Assembly: GCA_032718475.1 (NCBI GenBank) | Contig: JAUCBJ010001873.1 | Coordinates: 1 to 64,000, forward strand | Length of the DNA: 64,000 nucleotides | Direction of reading: 5' to 3' | From: Nemertoderma westbladi | Taxonomy: Eukaryota > Xenacoelomorpha > Nemertodermatida > Nemertodermatidae | Shown here: positions 10,958-22,835 of the stretch, piece by piece | Layout: the number at the start of each line of letters is the position of its first letter | Numbering within the stretch: the first letter of the stretch is position 1 | Notes under the pieces: generated by a model | Database searches by the model: none | Told to the model about the DNA's origin: nothing | The model's input: only the letters and a program-made list of their open reading frames with translations | Made by a program: the position numbers and the translations under genes

Positions 10958-11236
10958 ATCCCCTGCTTTGTAAGTAAATAAATTAAATGAATTAATTTTA
11001 ATTAATAAAATTTATTACAATTTTCAATAATAGTAAAAAAAAATTTCAAAAAAAGTGCTGGCTATTTTCTCAATATCTTCAAAGTACCTTTCAAATGATG
11101 AAAAATGACGGAGGAGTAGTATTTTGTAATTTGTTACTTTCGAAAAATATAATTCCGTGAAAAATGGGTTTAAAGTTTAGAAACAAATTGTTGTTCATTT
11201 TGTTAATGTAAAGTTTATTTACGTTTTGTAAGATTG
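10958..11236. other. AT-rich intergenic stretch
   Basis: Low-complexity A/T sequence between the F1 element and the left inverted terminus of the Mutator-like element; no gene. Confidence 0.5.
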
Positions 11237-11700
11237 TACTTTTCTACTAGTGAAGGCTAAAAAATATGTTCCCTAAGGTATTTTTCATTCTGATTATGAA
11301 AATGTGATATTTCTAATACATTCGTTCCATTTATTGGCTTTATTGATTGTATTGATTTATTAATTGGAAAATATATTTGGTAATATTATTTTTAAGATAA
11401 CGTAAATGTGAAAGATAAAACTAAATAAAGTGTGATTCAACGAATATCTGCAGTATAATACACGACCAAATACTATAATGCTGATGTCGGAATCACAATA
11501 CTAGAATCAATCAATCAAAAGATATTGATTTTACTGATTGACTTTACTTAATATAATCCGGGAGGATAATCCTCATATGATCACTCATATGAATCCTTTG
11601 CTAATTTTTCCATTTTGGATTGGTGTTGATCTTTTCTTTGGTCTTTTTTACTGTCCTTTTGAATGCTACGTCGGACTCGCATGAAGTCTTTCCGAATCTA
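11237..11700 (+). repeat. Left long inverted terminal repeat of the Mutator-like element
   Basis: Pairs with 15,976-16,440. The inner part (around 11,525-11,655) recurs a third time inside the F1 foldback element at about 9887-10,006. Confidence 0.85.
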
Positions 11701-11740
11701 ACCTATCTACCGAATCTAATCTAACTATGAAGTCTAACCG

Positions 11741-12080
11741 AAGTCTTTCTTGAAGCCGTGCAGCGCTACTTTACAAGGCGTCTGTTTTTTCGTTGTCATC
11801 TGGACCCAGATATCCCATATATTGAGAGATTGACATATCTAGACCTACAGCCACTAGAACTACGTAGGATACACGCTGACTTGGTATACACTTTTGAGAT
11901 AATGCACGGTCTAGTTAATCTTAGGTGCAATGACTATTTTACCGTAATAAGAAATTGCATTACCAGAGGACATCGTTTTAAAATTCGTGGGTCAAAGTGC
12001 AATACAAACTGTGTTGAGAACGTCTGTTTCAACCGTGTTGTTAAACATATGGAACGATTTACCTATTAATGTGGTGAATA
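11741..12080 (+). pseudogene. C-terminal part of a second non-LTR element (family 2), first segment
   Basis: The frame beginning VQRYFTRRLFFRC and continuing through YIERLTYLDLQPLELRR, HADL and TRGHRFKI is the conserved post-RT tail of many invertebrate LINE polyproteins. It is interrupted at 12,080 by a family 1 insertion and continues at 13,543. The 5' part is missing. Confidence 0.8.
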
Positions 12081-13529
12081 CTACTACTACTACGATCGGC
12101 ATGCTGTATTGCAGCTGCATTTTTAAGAATGCTGTGCCGGCTTGTCAACAAAATTGCACCGCCACAACTCCCTATCACCCATGACATTTGCTAGATCATC
12201 CGCATCTTTAAGGCCAGTGTCCTTTAAGATGTGTCTCAAGAAAGTCATGGGCTGTCCACCATGCTTATTCACTCCATGAGGCTGCCAAAGTACAAGATTA
12301 TGCACTGGCTGGTCCTCACGGCGAAAGCAATGTCCTGCAAAGCGGAGGCGATTTTGTTCTAGTGACAAGCTTGGGGGAACCAATGAGACACCTCCAATGT
12401 TATATAGTGTCTGGTTGGAGATGTGTGCATTGTACTTGACACAATGAACCCGGCGTAGCATTCTTGTGAATGTGCCATCCAGAGATTTGGTGTCCTCAGC
12501 AGTTAGAGCCCAGCATGGACTCCCGTAGAGGATTACTGGAACTACTGCTGCTCTAAATAATCGGACCTTAAGTTTCCGATTAATTCTCGGTGACTTCCAA
12601 ATCCTGGAAAGCCTATTCAAGGCTGCCCATGCCTTTCCCTTACGTATTCGAAGGTCCTCACCTGACTTCCGGATCCATGATCCCAGGTAACAGAAGTCGT
12701 CCACATGCTCAAGCATACCATCCTTTGAGCTTATGCTCATCCGATCAGAGACTTGCTGAGGACTTTCAAAGTTAACTGTCAGAATTTTGGTCTTTCTGGA
12801 GTTAATAAAAAGACCAACACTAGAAGCAGCATGCTCCAACGAGCCGAGGAGCCGTTGGGCTCCCTCTAGGCCTCTAATGATTCTGAGAGTACTTTGGCAC
12901 GATTTACTCGACTTCTGGAGCCAGTAGGTGGCGTTATCATCACCCCATCATCATTATGATGATCTAAGGACATGCGTAGAACATAGTCAACCACAATAAT
13001 GAACAAGAATGGTGCAAGTGTGTCTCCTTGGAGGACGCCCCATAACACTTCAAATGGTTCTGTGTCACCGTCAACAGTAGATACAAATGTTGTCAAACCA
13101 TCGTATACTGATCTGATTGCTGCAATAATTTCATCAGGAATCCCATATAATGAAAGTATGCTGAACATACGTGAGCGAGAGACTGAATCAAAGGCCTTGA
13201 AGAAGTCAACAAAGATAACAGCCAGATGCCTGTCTTTCTTTTTTGACAATTCTTCAATTATCCTTCTAAGTGCCAAAATGGGCTCCATGGTCCCACGACC
13301 TTTACGGAACCCATTCTGATTTCCACGGAGCAGTCTCTCAATGGGATCCCTGATGCGATTTAATAGAATCCTATTGTATAGCTTTGCAGCAATCGAGATC
13401 AATGAGATTCCCCGAAAAGAACCATAGAGTGTTAGGTTGCCCTTCTTGGGAACTGGCACCAACTTATTTGTTTTCATTTCTTGTGGGACTCTTGTTGTTC
13501 GGTACATGTCTACTATGATGGGATAGATG
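12081..13529 (-). mobile_element. EN-RT family 1 LINE, copy B, nested in family 2 LINE
   Basis: The minus strand encodes RT from MYRTTRVPQEM (near 13,507) through NQNGFRKGRGT and VLQGDTLAPFLF to the C-terminus PAQHS (12,123). The catalytic FADD segment is deleted: PPTGSRSR runs directly into VLSESLE near 12,890, so this copy cannot encode an active polymerase. The 3' terminus is a (TAG)n tail at 12,081. The direct repeat aatgtggtgaata at 12,068-12,080 and 13,530-13,542 is a 13-bp target duplication. Confidence 0.93.
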
Positions 13530-13542
13530 AATGTGGTGAATA

Positions 13543-13840
13543 GTCCGTCTCTTAACGTTTTTAAGTCGAAATTACTTACTGTGGATTTTAAAAAATATAT
13601 AAAATATGGGGTTTGAAATCCGTAACGTTTAATATTGATTTTAACTATGTTTTATTGAAGTGTATAATTTTACTTAATCTTAGTTTAGCTGATGCATAAG
13701 TCACTTTGTGTCATAAATTTTAATGATATAATTGTGTTGTTTGTCATTGTTATGTGTGCTGCACTAGCCGAGTTGTCTCCTCTAATAAATTATCATATCT
13801 TATCTGTATCATATCTTAATTTTAAAAACAGTAGCTACCT
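13543..13840 (+). pseudogene. Non-LTR family 2, second segment and 3' UTR
   Basis: Reading on from the interrupted frame at 12,080, the sequence gives SPSLNVFKSKL and further residues to a stop near 13,615. A 3' UTR follows, containing CTGCACTAGCCGAGTTGTCT and ending in repeats of CATATCTTAT at about 13,790-13,830. Confidence 0.75.
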
Positions 13841-14325
13841 AAAAAAACAGTAGCTACCATAAAAAACACTAGCTAACGTCTCATAGAAGATGACATTTAT
13901 GTTCTAAAACAAAAAACTTCATGATAATAGCCATTGACATGGTCAAATAAGTGGTCAAAAAGTGGGTACCCATAACATAGTAATGCCGATTAAATTACAT
14001 AATGCATAATAAGGGTTGCGTAAACCCGAAAATTTGCAAAAGAGTAGCTATATTTTTTAAGTGACTGAGTGGTGTATATTTATTTATTGAAAAATATAAT
14101 ATAGAGAAATATTTATTTGTAAGCCACCTGACACACGTATGGTTGGAGTTGAAAGAGATTTTAAAATATAATATAGTTTATGTTAATATATATATATAAT
14201 TTCCAAATTGGGTGACCCATATCGAACCAGTGCCATACATACAATAAGGTAAATAAATAATATATAACAATATTTAACTAATGTATAACTAATATAATAT
14301 GTAACCATAAAATAATATTTCAGAT
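13841..14325. other. AT-rich noncoding stretch
   Basis: No gene or clear repeat boundary. Short fragments such as cactagctac recall the F1 interior. Confidence 0.45.
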
Positions 14326-14930
14326 TTGGGATATATATTTATGGAGTTTGCAAGCAGTGTGAATGAAATGTGTTCAACAATGACGGAAGAACAAAAAAGC
14401 GAATTCGACTCAAACGAAGTGGGGATAAAACATTTGAAAACTCACGACTCAACTCATAGTAAGTGTCTCCGTGTTGATAAACTTGATTGTATCAATCATT
14501 TCCACAAGCGGCTCGGGCATTCTCTTCGCGACTTGCGGAAAAAACTAATAATTGAATATAATTTTGAAAAACGCAGGAAAAATAAAAAATAATGGAAAAA
14601 ACCAAGAAAAAAGACGGACCCCTCTAGTAAAAAACAAGAAAATAGGGAAAGAAAACCGATAGTAAAGCAGCCAATTGGTGGGGGAAAACATCGCCTTACC
14701 TTCAATGTCATCGATAAGTTGAGCACTTATATGGGCAATGCGTTGTGTAGATCTATTCAAGAAACAGCTGGTAAACCAGAAAGTGAGCGCATTCATCATC
14801 CGAAGAGGCAAATATTGGCATCTCTAAGGCACTGTGTGCAAGGGAGGTACACCAGCACAACGTCACTCATATTGCCCACCAGGCAAAGACTCATTTTGTT
14901 ATTATTGCAAGAGAACTGGTAAAGTTCAAC
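14326..14930 (+). pseudogene. Mutator-like transposase remnant
   Basis: The first 88-codon frame has DKLDCINHFHKRLGHSLRDL, resembling the CVNHVxKRLGxxLRxL signature of the Mutator-type transposase domain. After a stop at 14,590-14,592 the reading continues with GGKHRLTFNVIDKLSTYMG, corresponding to the family's G-K-G-RLT-xxMIDKLQ-YYG segment. In another frame it then gives CPPGKDSFCYYCK near 14,870, equivalent to the C-P-x-G-x-DSWC motif. Motif order fits the family, but stops and at least one frameshift show it is dead. It lies between two 464-bp inverted repeats. Confidence 0.72.
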
Positions 14931-14984
14931 CAGATAAATTGCATCACCTTGCTTGCTAATTACCTTATATTTTTCTCCTATTTA

Positions 14985-15725
14985 CCCTTATATTCTATAC
15001 GGCTTAGTTGTCTGGGGAAGCACTTATAGCTCTTTAATTAAACCTGTTCGTACTAAAAAGTAAACAAGATCCTCCGCTGCATTACGTTTAACCATTACAG
15101 ATCATCGTCTCTTCCAATTTATCAAAAATTAAATATCTTTCCTCTAGAACGACTATATAAATTCGAAGTCTGTAGTATTATGTACGACATCTTCCACAAA
15201 CTTTCCCACCCTCTCGCGCATTATTACATTAACAAAATAATTCTTAACCACTGGCTTCTCTCTCATTTAATTGCGGTTGTGATAGTTTCGGCCCCAGTTT
15301 AGCTTTTGGATCTGGCTTTTCAGGTTCAATACGACATTTTGACTTCTGGCGCGGCCGGCTAATCTCCACCCACCCCCCCCCCCCCCCACCCCTTCCTGCC
15401 CATTAATTTTTCTATCAACCCCCCTTTCCCTTTATCCATAGGAGAGGCAGGTGCTATTATACTAGCACTGCTATTGCGCCTGCCTACACCTACCAATGAG
15501 CAATAAGCTACTTTGCAAAAGTTAATATTTTACACTGAGTAACAGGTTGGACTTGCGTCCCGGCCAGACTTTTATTTAAAACTAAATTATACCGTATTGT
15601 ATTGTGTATTGTAGGGATGATGATGGTGCGGTTAATTGATAGAATATTCCACTATGAATTGATTGTGGCTTGTGAATTGATTGTGGCTTGTGGCAAATAA
15701 ATTGAAATTAAATTGAAAATTGAAT
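14985..15725 (+). pseudogene. 3' end of a non-LTR retrotransposon (family 3)
   Basis: Sequence near 15,000-15,060 gives YGLVVWGSTYSSLIKP. After a frameshift it gives ILRCITFNHYRSSSLPIYQK and LNIFPLERLYKFEVC, matching the post-RT region of jockey/CR1-like LINEs. A long 3' UTR follows, including a 15-nt poly-C (15,373-15,387). The tail AAATAAATTGAAATTAAATT ends near 15,725. Confidence 0.72.
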
Positions 15726-15975
15726 GAGTTATTCTTTACATTTACTTATAATATACAGTCGGCTACTGAAACCTAGTTTGCTTCGGCAAGATCTTTCTGG
15801 ATATACTCAAACCGATCAGAGGGCCTGAATGACCTTGTGTGGAACCGCGCTCCAAATCATAGGTTTTTTGGAGTTGAAAGAATCGAACTAGCAGCGCTGA
15901 GCGCCATTGCATGTTACTATTGGATCGCGGTCACGGTCACTGGTTTTGAAAAAACTGCCAAGTCATGGGTCAAGG

Positions 15976-16440
15976 CTAAATTCGGAAAGACTTCATGCAA
16001 GTCCGACGTAGCATTCAAAAGGACAGTAAAAAAGACCAAAGAAAAGATCAACACCAATCCAAAATGGAAAAATTAGCAAAAGATTCATATGAGTGATCAT
16101 ATGAGGATTATCCTCCCGGATTATATTAAGTAAAGTCATTCAGTAAAATCAATATCTTTTGATTGATTGATTCTAGTATTGTGATTCCGACATCAGCATT
16201 ATAGTATTTGGTCGTGTATTATACTGCAGATATTCGTTGAATCACACTTTATTCAGTTTTATCTTTCACATTTACGTTATCTTAAAAATAATATTACCAA
16301 ATATATTTTCCAATCAATAAATCAATACAATCAATAAAGCCAATAAATGGAACGAATGTATTAGAAATATCACATTTTCATAATCAGAATGAAAAATACC
16401 TTAGGGAACATATTTTTTAGCCTTCACTAGTAGAAAAGTA
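15976..16440 (-). repeat. Right long inverted terminal repeat of the Mutator-like element
   Basis: Reverse complement of 11,237-11,700. A 79-codon open frame (15,837-16,076) crosses its inner edge but has no recognised domain. Confidence 0.85.
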
Positions 16441-17187
16441 ATTCAATTGTAATTCAATTGATGTGCTGCCATCTGGGGAAGCGGCATTTACGTTTACTTT
16501 AATTAACCTCCTTATGGTACCTTATTCTAATTTGTATTGGTATCTGTATTTACATTAAGGGGGGGGGGGTAGCGCATTTTCTGACCAAAAAGTCGAATTT
16601 TTGAAACATATCCTATCTGATGCAGAATTTCATGCTGAATCCAAATATGGAAACCGTTTTCCTATATCTTGCTTACTTTTCGAGATATCTGGGATAGAAG
16701 AGACTGGCTCCGATATATCGCGATATCGGTAAGGCGATAAAGTTTGGGGTTTGCATTCAATTTCTGCAAATTTTCTGTGCTCAGTGGTGCTAATCGGATG
16801 TCTCCACGAGAAAGAGCACAAAATTTTAATTGAGAAGGTATTTTTTTATGATTATTGGACCTACTGATCAATTTATAAGACAACTTCATGTCTACGGAAT
16901 GAAGACGGGACTCGAATAAGCGACTCTGCGGTCTTTGCGGGATTACACGGAATAGACTTATCGGTCATCGGAGATCTTCAAAATGTATAATCTCCAGTTC
17001 TAGTGGCCGTACGGAATTCGTTTAGGGCTCATTCGAAAGCTCTTTTCTCAGAGACCAAAGTTACCATTTGGTTTGGCAAACTCTTGAAAGCTGCCTGAGC
17101 AATCATAACTTGAACAAAATTTGCAAGGCATATTTTACCAAAGTTCATGTTATGTTGCTTTAGAACCATTTTGTCTTAAATCAAATC
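16441..17187. repeat. Dispersed repeat with G-tract, related to 63,510-64,000
   Basis: After the segment related to 7322-7385 comes an 11-nt poly-G (16,559-16,569). It is followed by TATCTGATGCAGAATTT and a diverged stretch with TTCGAGATATC. The same order (G-run, ATCTGATGCAGAATTT, TTCTCGAGTTATC) appears at 63,512-63,650, so both are copies of one dispersed family of unknown type. Confidence 0.55.
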
Positions 17188-18363
17188 ATAACGTTTGTCT
17201 GCAGAATTAAATATTATTTGGCAGTGTTTAGACCCTATATCTCGTTCTTCTATCAACACCATCCATTATGTTTGATAAAATCTATTAGGCAACCATTATT
17301 TACCTTCTGTAGGTAATAAGCTTACTACTTCCGTAACTGTCCAAGTACACATGCCCATACTGGAATTAGCTATAAAACCAAACTGTAATTCATCCACCTT
17401 TGTCCACCTCTAACAATATAATTAATTAGCAATTCAACAGTACAGATGCAATTGCTATAGCACGTTAATTGTCAACACTGGAAATTTCATCACGATTATC
17501 TTTTACTAATGGTACCAATGCAACTAATAATAGGCACTTGGACAGAAAGCCATGAGTAATAAATGTATTAAATAAATTACACAGATGTTCCTTTAGTACC
17601 GGTCCACCATTAATTAAGCTATCAGAATCGAAAGAATAAGATACTCTATAATAAGATAAAATGAATAAGATAAGAAAGAATAAGATAGATTTTATTTCCC
17701 ATTAGATGCGTACGAGCATCATTCATGTATAAGATCATGCATTATGATTATGATTGATTATCATGCATTTGATGTATGCATTATGTATATTTTAGTTACT
17801 CATGAAAGCGTGATTTACTACGGTAGGTAGAAATTCTGGATATACAATTACTACAATACATTCATATAATAATATCCTTGGTAAAATATAAAAAACTACT
17901 ACATTCAAAATCTTGGATACTGTTGTTTATTTCTGAAAAATCCACACCCTGGTCATGGTCATCTTACTGATTATATAGCACTTTATATACTGCACTGAAT
18001 TAATTCGCAACACATTGATTATCAGTCTCCCCTTCAACTGAATCACTAATTATATTAGATTTATATTAGAATTACCACGTAAACTTTTTTATTTGTTTAA
18101 AAATATCGGTACTACCCTTTACTGAGTAAGTAAATTTTCCCTTTTATTTTGTCAGCAAATTTCTTTAAACGCCTCACCAAGTACCGGTACTTGTATTGAG
18201 CACGAGCTCTCTGCTTTAAGTTAAATAATTCACTTTGCCTGCTGTTCAGCTGACCAGCAGCAGCCCACACACTATACCAAAAATCAACTTCATGTTTATG
18301 CGGTCTAACATACTGATTCCATCCCGGTAAAATATTCCCCGTATAACTATTACCGCAGTTACC
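17188..18363 (-). repeat. 1.18-kb direct duplication, copy 1 (interior of LINE family 4)
   Basis: Nearly identical, base for base, to 20,727-21,902. On the minus strand it begins with GNILPGWNQYVRPHKHEVDF and KSELFNLKQRARAQYKYRY, the linker between endonuclease and RT in some LINEs, then decays. Both breakpoints lie inside the element. This is not what reverse transcription from a 3' end would leave, so a segmental duplication is more likely. Confidence 0.85.
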
Positions 18364-20419
18364 CGTTACGCATTTTATCTAATGAGTGAAGGTTATTTGC
18401 GGACAGGTGGGGCCAGGTCTCTCGCAGTCCGTATGTTATAATTGGCTGTACCTTTAGACAAAATAATGCCATTGCGGTTCTCAAGGAAATCATCTGTGGC
18501 TTTATGAAAAAATTAGCAGCTTTTAGTGCTTTTCAAGTGGTTTCAGTTGTATGCTTTGTAAAGGTGAGTAATGTTTGGAACGTGATACCTAAATATTTAT
18601 AAGAGTTATTTATTGCTACTTCCTAGCCATTGTAGACAAACTTGTCATCTATACAGAGACGTCCTCTATAGTGGAATTTCATAATAGCCGTTTTTTCAAG
18701 GTTTACATCCAGGGCATTTTCCAGGGCCCAGGCTGCCATAGCATCCAACCCTGCTTGAATAACGTCTCTAGAGTCACTGTAGAATAGCACGTCGTCAGGA
18801 AACAGCAAAATAATAATTTCTCCAATATAGCGAGAAAATCTTTTGATGTAATCCACTAAATCGCAGATATACAAAATAAACAAGAAGGGGCTCAGTGTGT
18901 CTCCTTGGAGCAACCCTCTCGACTGCTCAATAATTCTAGAGATTCTTTGGCCATCATTTATTAGAATGTAATTTGTTTTTAAAATAGCTATAATGATTTT
19001 CAGCATCTTTCCTCGTATTTTGAACAAATTCACTAATTTTGATGACAATTTCGATCTCAGTACAGAGTCAAAGGCTTTACGAAAATCAATATGTGCAATA
19101 TAGTGGTTTTCGTGGGGTACTTAGGTTCAGGTATATTCGATTGATAAATTGGGCCAGAGGAGCTGTCGTTGACTTCCCCTGCATGAAACCGAACTGTTCC
19201 TTGGTTGGATTCTGACTGAAAGTAGTTTTCTTAGACATGACTCGAGACCCATGAATATCAGGTATGCGTACATAATAGCGATTTTCCTCTGCAACAATCC
19301 GGATCAGATCGCTTACTTTTCCCCTTATATAGTACTTTCATAATACTTGACTTCCAACGCTTCACCACAGTACCACTGAAGAGACAAGCATTGAATAATG
19401 CTGTGCATAAGGCCAAAATTACTGGGAGGAAATTGTCCGGTCCCCCAGATATCCCATTGTGTTTGCATTTTAGTTGTTTATTCTTAAGCAGTCTTTTATA
19501 ATTGCGTTTCATCTTATATAATTGATCTCGTATTGATATGTTGCTTTTTGCAGCTGTGTTTAGTTCTAGAATAGTTTGCTGTGTGAGTCGAACCATGGTT
19601 TTGTTTTTCGATACGGCGGTTTAGATAGTGGTGCAGCTCCCGTAATGACATTAGCGAGAGTTGCGTATGCCTCAGCTAAGTTAATTTGGTTAATTAGTTC
19701 ATTCACTCACTGTAAATTATCATTGCTTCTCAATTTCTCAATGTCAATTTCTCTCTTCCAGGGTATGAATAATTCACCCCATTCTCGTTGGCTAGCTGCT
19801 TCATCGACTACCCAGGTTGTTGTAACAGGTATGTGCTTCCTAAGTCCATTGGGGTTGTAGGTCATTTTTAATGGTAGTCGATTAGAGAATACTAAATCAA
19901 TCGAACTGCTCTTTATCGTTCTGAAGTTGGAGGTTGAAATCATCCATGAGGGATTCTAATGCCACAGCTTTTGGGCTATCATCAATATCTATACAGGAAT
20001 TAAAATAATATATTATTATGGGGTAACAACTGTAGTTATCCGGTATTTCATCCAGAATATCGAGGACCCGGAGAACCCTAATGATGAGGTCTTCTAGAGC
20101 TGTATCTGGGGCAAAATAGCAGCAGCAGAATATTCCAAAGACAGTAGTAATAGCAACATATGAGCCATTCTTTGATAGCATCTCTGCATTTAGCCAAGGC
20201 TCAACAGCAATTGTTATTCCACCTATTGGGTAACGCATTGGTCCCTTTTTAGCAACTGTTTCAAAGGTGTAGTACCCTGGTATGTCTACTATTCTGATGC
20301 CAACGTTTCTATCAGGAGCAATATGTCACAGTTAAACGTAACATCATTGTGCTTAAACTTTAAAACCGAACGATAACCCATAGAACGACTGCGACCAAGT
20401 CATTCAAAATATAAGAATA
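18364..20419 (-). pseudogene. Degenerate non-LTR retrotransposon (family 5), endonuclease and RT
   Basis: Read on the minus strand, 20,238-19,707 gives an endonuclease-like part: SKNGSYVAITTVFGIFCCCY, FAPDT, then YYFNSCIDIDD where functional relatives have GDFNCRID. 19,596-19,258 covers the linker and early RT (SSIMKVLYKGK). 19,048-18,623 covers RT with GLLQGDTLSPFLF, and FPDD where the catalytic box should be (F/Y)ADD. Multiple stops and frameshifts separate the parts. It lies between the two 1.18-kb direct repeats. Confidence 0.78.
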
Positions 20420-22135
20420 TTTAAAACAACACTAAACAAAGTAGGTGAAATGACGGAACCCTGACCCCATTACAGAAAATTTATCAGATGTTATATTCCA
20501 CAGCATGAAATAAATTTGATTCCTAAAAATAAAAAACAAACACCTCAGAAGTAATACATTAAATCCTTTCTTTATCAGTTCATTGAAAAGTTGCTTCCAC
20601 TGTACCAAATCAAAAGCTTTGATAAAATATATAAGTAATGAAGAGATGAAGTGGTATACGTAATACTACTGCATTTACATATAGTTCTTACGTTTTTATT
20701 AAACCTGAAGCTGCCTGGTAGGTCGATAACGTTTGTTTGCAGAATTAAATATTATTTGCCAGTGTTTAGACCCTATATCTCGTTCTTCTATCAACACCAT
20801 CCCTTATGTTTAATAAAATCTATTAGGCAACCATTATTTACCTTCTGTAGGTAATAAGCTTACTACTTCCGTAACTGTCCAACTACACATGCCAATACTG
20901 GAATTAGCTATAAAACCAAACTGTAATTCATCCACCTTTTAGGTGTCCACCTCTAACAATATAATTAATTAGCAATTCAACAGTACAGATGCAATTGCTA
21001 TAGCACGTTAATTGTCAACACTGGAAATTTCATCACGATTATCTTTTACTAATGGTACCAATGCAACTAATGATAGGCACTTGGACAGAAAGCCATGAGT
21101 AATAAATGTATTAAATAAATTACACAGATGTTCCTTTAGTACCGGTCCACCATTAATTAAGCTATCAGAATCGAAAGAATAAGATACTCTATAATAAGAT
21201 AAAATGAATAAGATAAGAAAGAATAAGATAGATTTTATTTCCCATTAGATGCGTACGAGCATCATTCATGTATAAGATCATGCATTATGATTATGATTGA
21301 TTATCATGCATTTGATGTATGCATTATGTATATTTTAGTTACTCATGAAAGTGTGATTTACTACGGTAGGTAGAAATTCTGGATATACAATTACTACAAT
21401 ACATTCATATAATAATATCCTTGGTAAAATATAAAAAACATTCAAAATCTTGGATACTGTTGTTTATTTCTGAAAAATCCACACCCTGGTCATGGTCATC
21501 TTCCTGATTATATAGCACTTTATATACTGCACTGAATTAATTCGCAACACATTGATTATCAGTCTCCCCTTCAACTGAATCACTAATTATATTAGATATA
21601 TTATTTGTAGATATATTAGATTATTTGTTTAAAAATATTGGTACTACCCTTTACTGACGCCCGTAGTAAATTTTCCCTTTTATTTTGTCAGCAAATTTCT
21701 TTAAACGCCTCACCGAGTACCGGTACTTGTATTGAGCACGAGCTCTCTGCTTTAAGTTAAATAATTCACTTTTCCTGCTGTTCGGCTGACCAGCAGCAGC
21801 CCACACACTATACCAAAAATCAACTTCATGTTTATGCGGTCTAACATACTGATTCCATCCCGGTAAAATATTCCCCGTATAACTATTACCGCAGTTACCC
21901 GACTAAGGAAGTTCCTTGGCTGCAGTTTCAATTGCATTTAAAATATCCTATCTATATAGTTCAATTTCCACTCGATGGCGTTCATCGGTGCATCAACATG
22001 GAACTCTGTGTATATAGGCGAGTGCGCCGACAAATTAGCACCCGAGTGAATCGATTCAGCTTCAAAACAATTATCATGTATTTTATTACTAAAAATAAAG
22101 TGGTCAAGTGTAGAGGTATATGTTGATCTAGAGAT
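20420..22135 (-). pseudogene. Degenerate non-LTR retrotransposon (family 4), endonuclease C-terminus to early RT
   Basis: On the minus strand from 22,135: LDHFIFSNK and NLSAHSPIYTEF (endonuclease C-terminus), then LPGWNQYVRPHKHEVDFWYS at about 21,870. After a decayed linker come AFDLVQWKQLFNELIKKG and an RT palm-like stretch at 20,700-20,420. The middle 1176 bp (20,727-21,902) is duplicated at 17,188-18,363. Confidence 0.75.
20727..21902 (-). repeat. 1.18-kb direct duplication, copy 2
   Basis: Partner of 17,188-18,363, in the same orientation and 3539 bp apart. It differs by a handful of substitutions and small indels, for example a few extra bases near 20,941 and an altered block near 21,600. 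Here the LINE continues past both edges, so this is the parental copy. Confidence 0.85.
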
Positions 22136-22149
22136 ACCATTCCACCGTA

Positions 22150-22555
22150 TATGTAAAGAGTATAAAACTCCAGGTTATAGGATCTTACAAAGTACAATAA
22201 AATATGACGCACCGAATCCATTTACTGAAATGCGTAGGCGTATTAAAAGTAAACCCGTGACGGCAACCAGATTTACAACGGATATTATTTATCCTAATCT
22301 CACTTGCCATCCGATTTATAAACTGAGAGATTGTTATATTCCTGATTATTTTCGAATTGCTATGACACGAATACGGCTTAGTTCGCACAATGCCACAATC
22401 TAAGGGTTGAGAAGGACCGTTGGAGCAGGACTCCGAGGGACCAGAGAGTCTGTTCCTGTGACAGCACGTCTGTACAGGACGAGTCTCATGTCCTTCTTTG
22501 TTGCCCAATCTCTTATCCTGTTATCGCCAATAAATTACTACTACTAACTACATGG
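22150..22555 (+). pseudogene. C-terminal fragment of another non-LTR element (family 6)
   Basis: The plus strand gives DYFRIAMTRIRLSSHN and, after a frameshift, EKDRWSRTPRDQRVCSCDS followed by QDESHVLLCCP, the Cys/His module at the end of many LINE polyproteins. It ends in CCAATAAATTACTACTAC near 22,545. It faces the minus-strand family 4 remnant head-on. Confidence 0.75.
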
Positions 22556-22835
22556 AATCCCTATAATTTCAGTGAAAAGTTTTATCCCTTCAAACCCTGA
22601 CCCATCTAAGAAGAAGGGCTTCCCAAAGATGCAACAGGAAGATGGTTACCTTAGGTGCTTCATTGAAATACCTTACACAAGTGTGCAGATGGATTAATTG
22701 GCTGAGCAATGGCTTCAGAACTGATGTTCCAGGTTTTGGGCATCAGTTGGGTAGGAAGGATATTTTTTGCATTTTACATTACACAACAACTTTTACTATC
22801 TTGTATAAGATAGTAAGTAAAAGTTATTTAATTGT

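Larger units (their letters stand above)
11237..16440. mobile_element. Degenerate Mutator-like element with long inverted termini
   Basis: Sequence 11,237-11,700 is the reverse complement, nearly throughout, of 15,976-16,440, giving inverted repeats of about 464 bp that both begin TACTTTTCTACTAG. Between them lies a decayed transposase (14,326-14,930) with Mutator-domain motifs. Long inverted termini are usual for this superfamily, so the parts plausibly form one element, now enlarged by retroelement insertions. No 9-bp target duplication is visible at the outer ends, so either the true termini have decayed or the association is coincidental. Confidence 0.55.

Noticed and set aside
14719-14922. 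67-codon open frame as an independent small gene
   Set aside because: Its first part continues the Mutator-like transposase and the rest is a shifted frame of the same remnant.
17188-21902. LTR retrotransposon bounded by 1.18-kb LTRs
   Set aside because: The repeats encode LINE linker sequence, lack TG..CA ends, primer site and polypurine tract, and the sequence between is a different non-LTR element.
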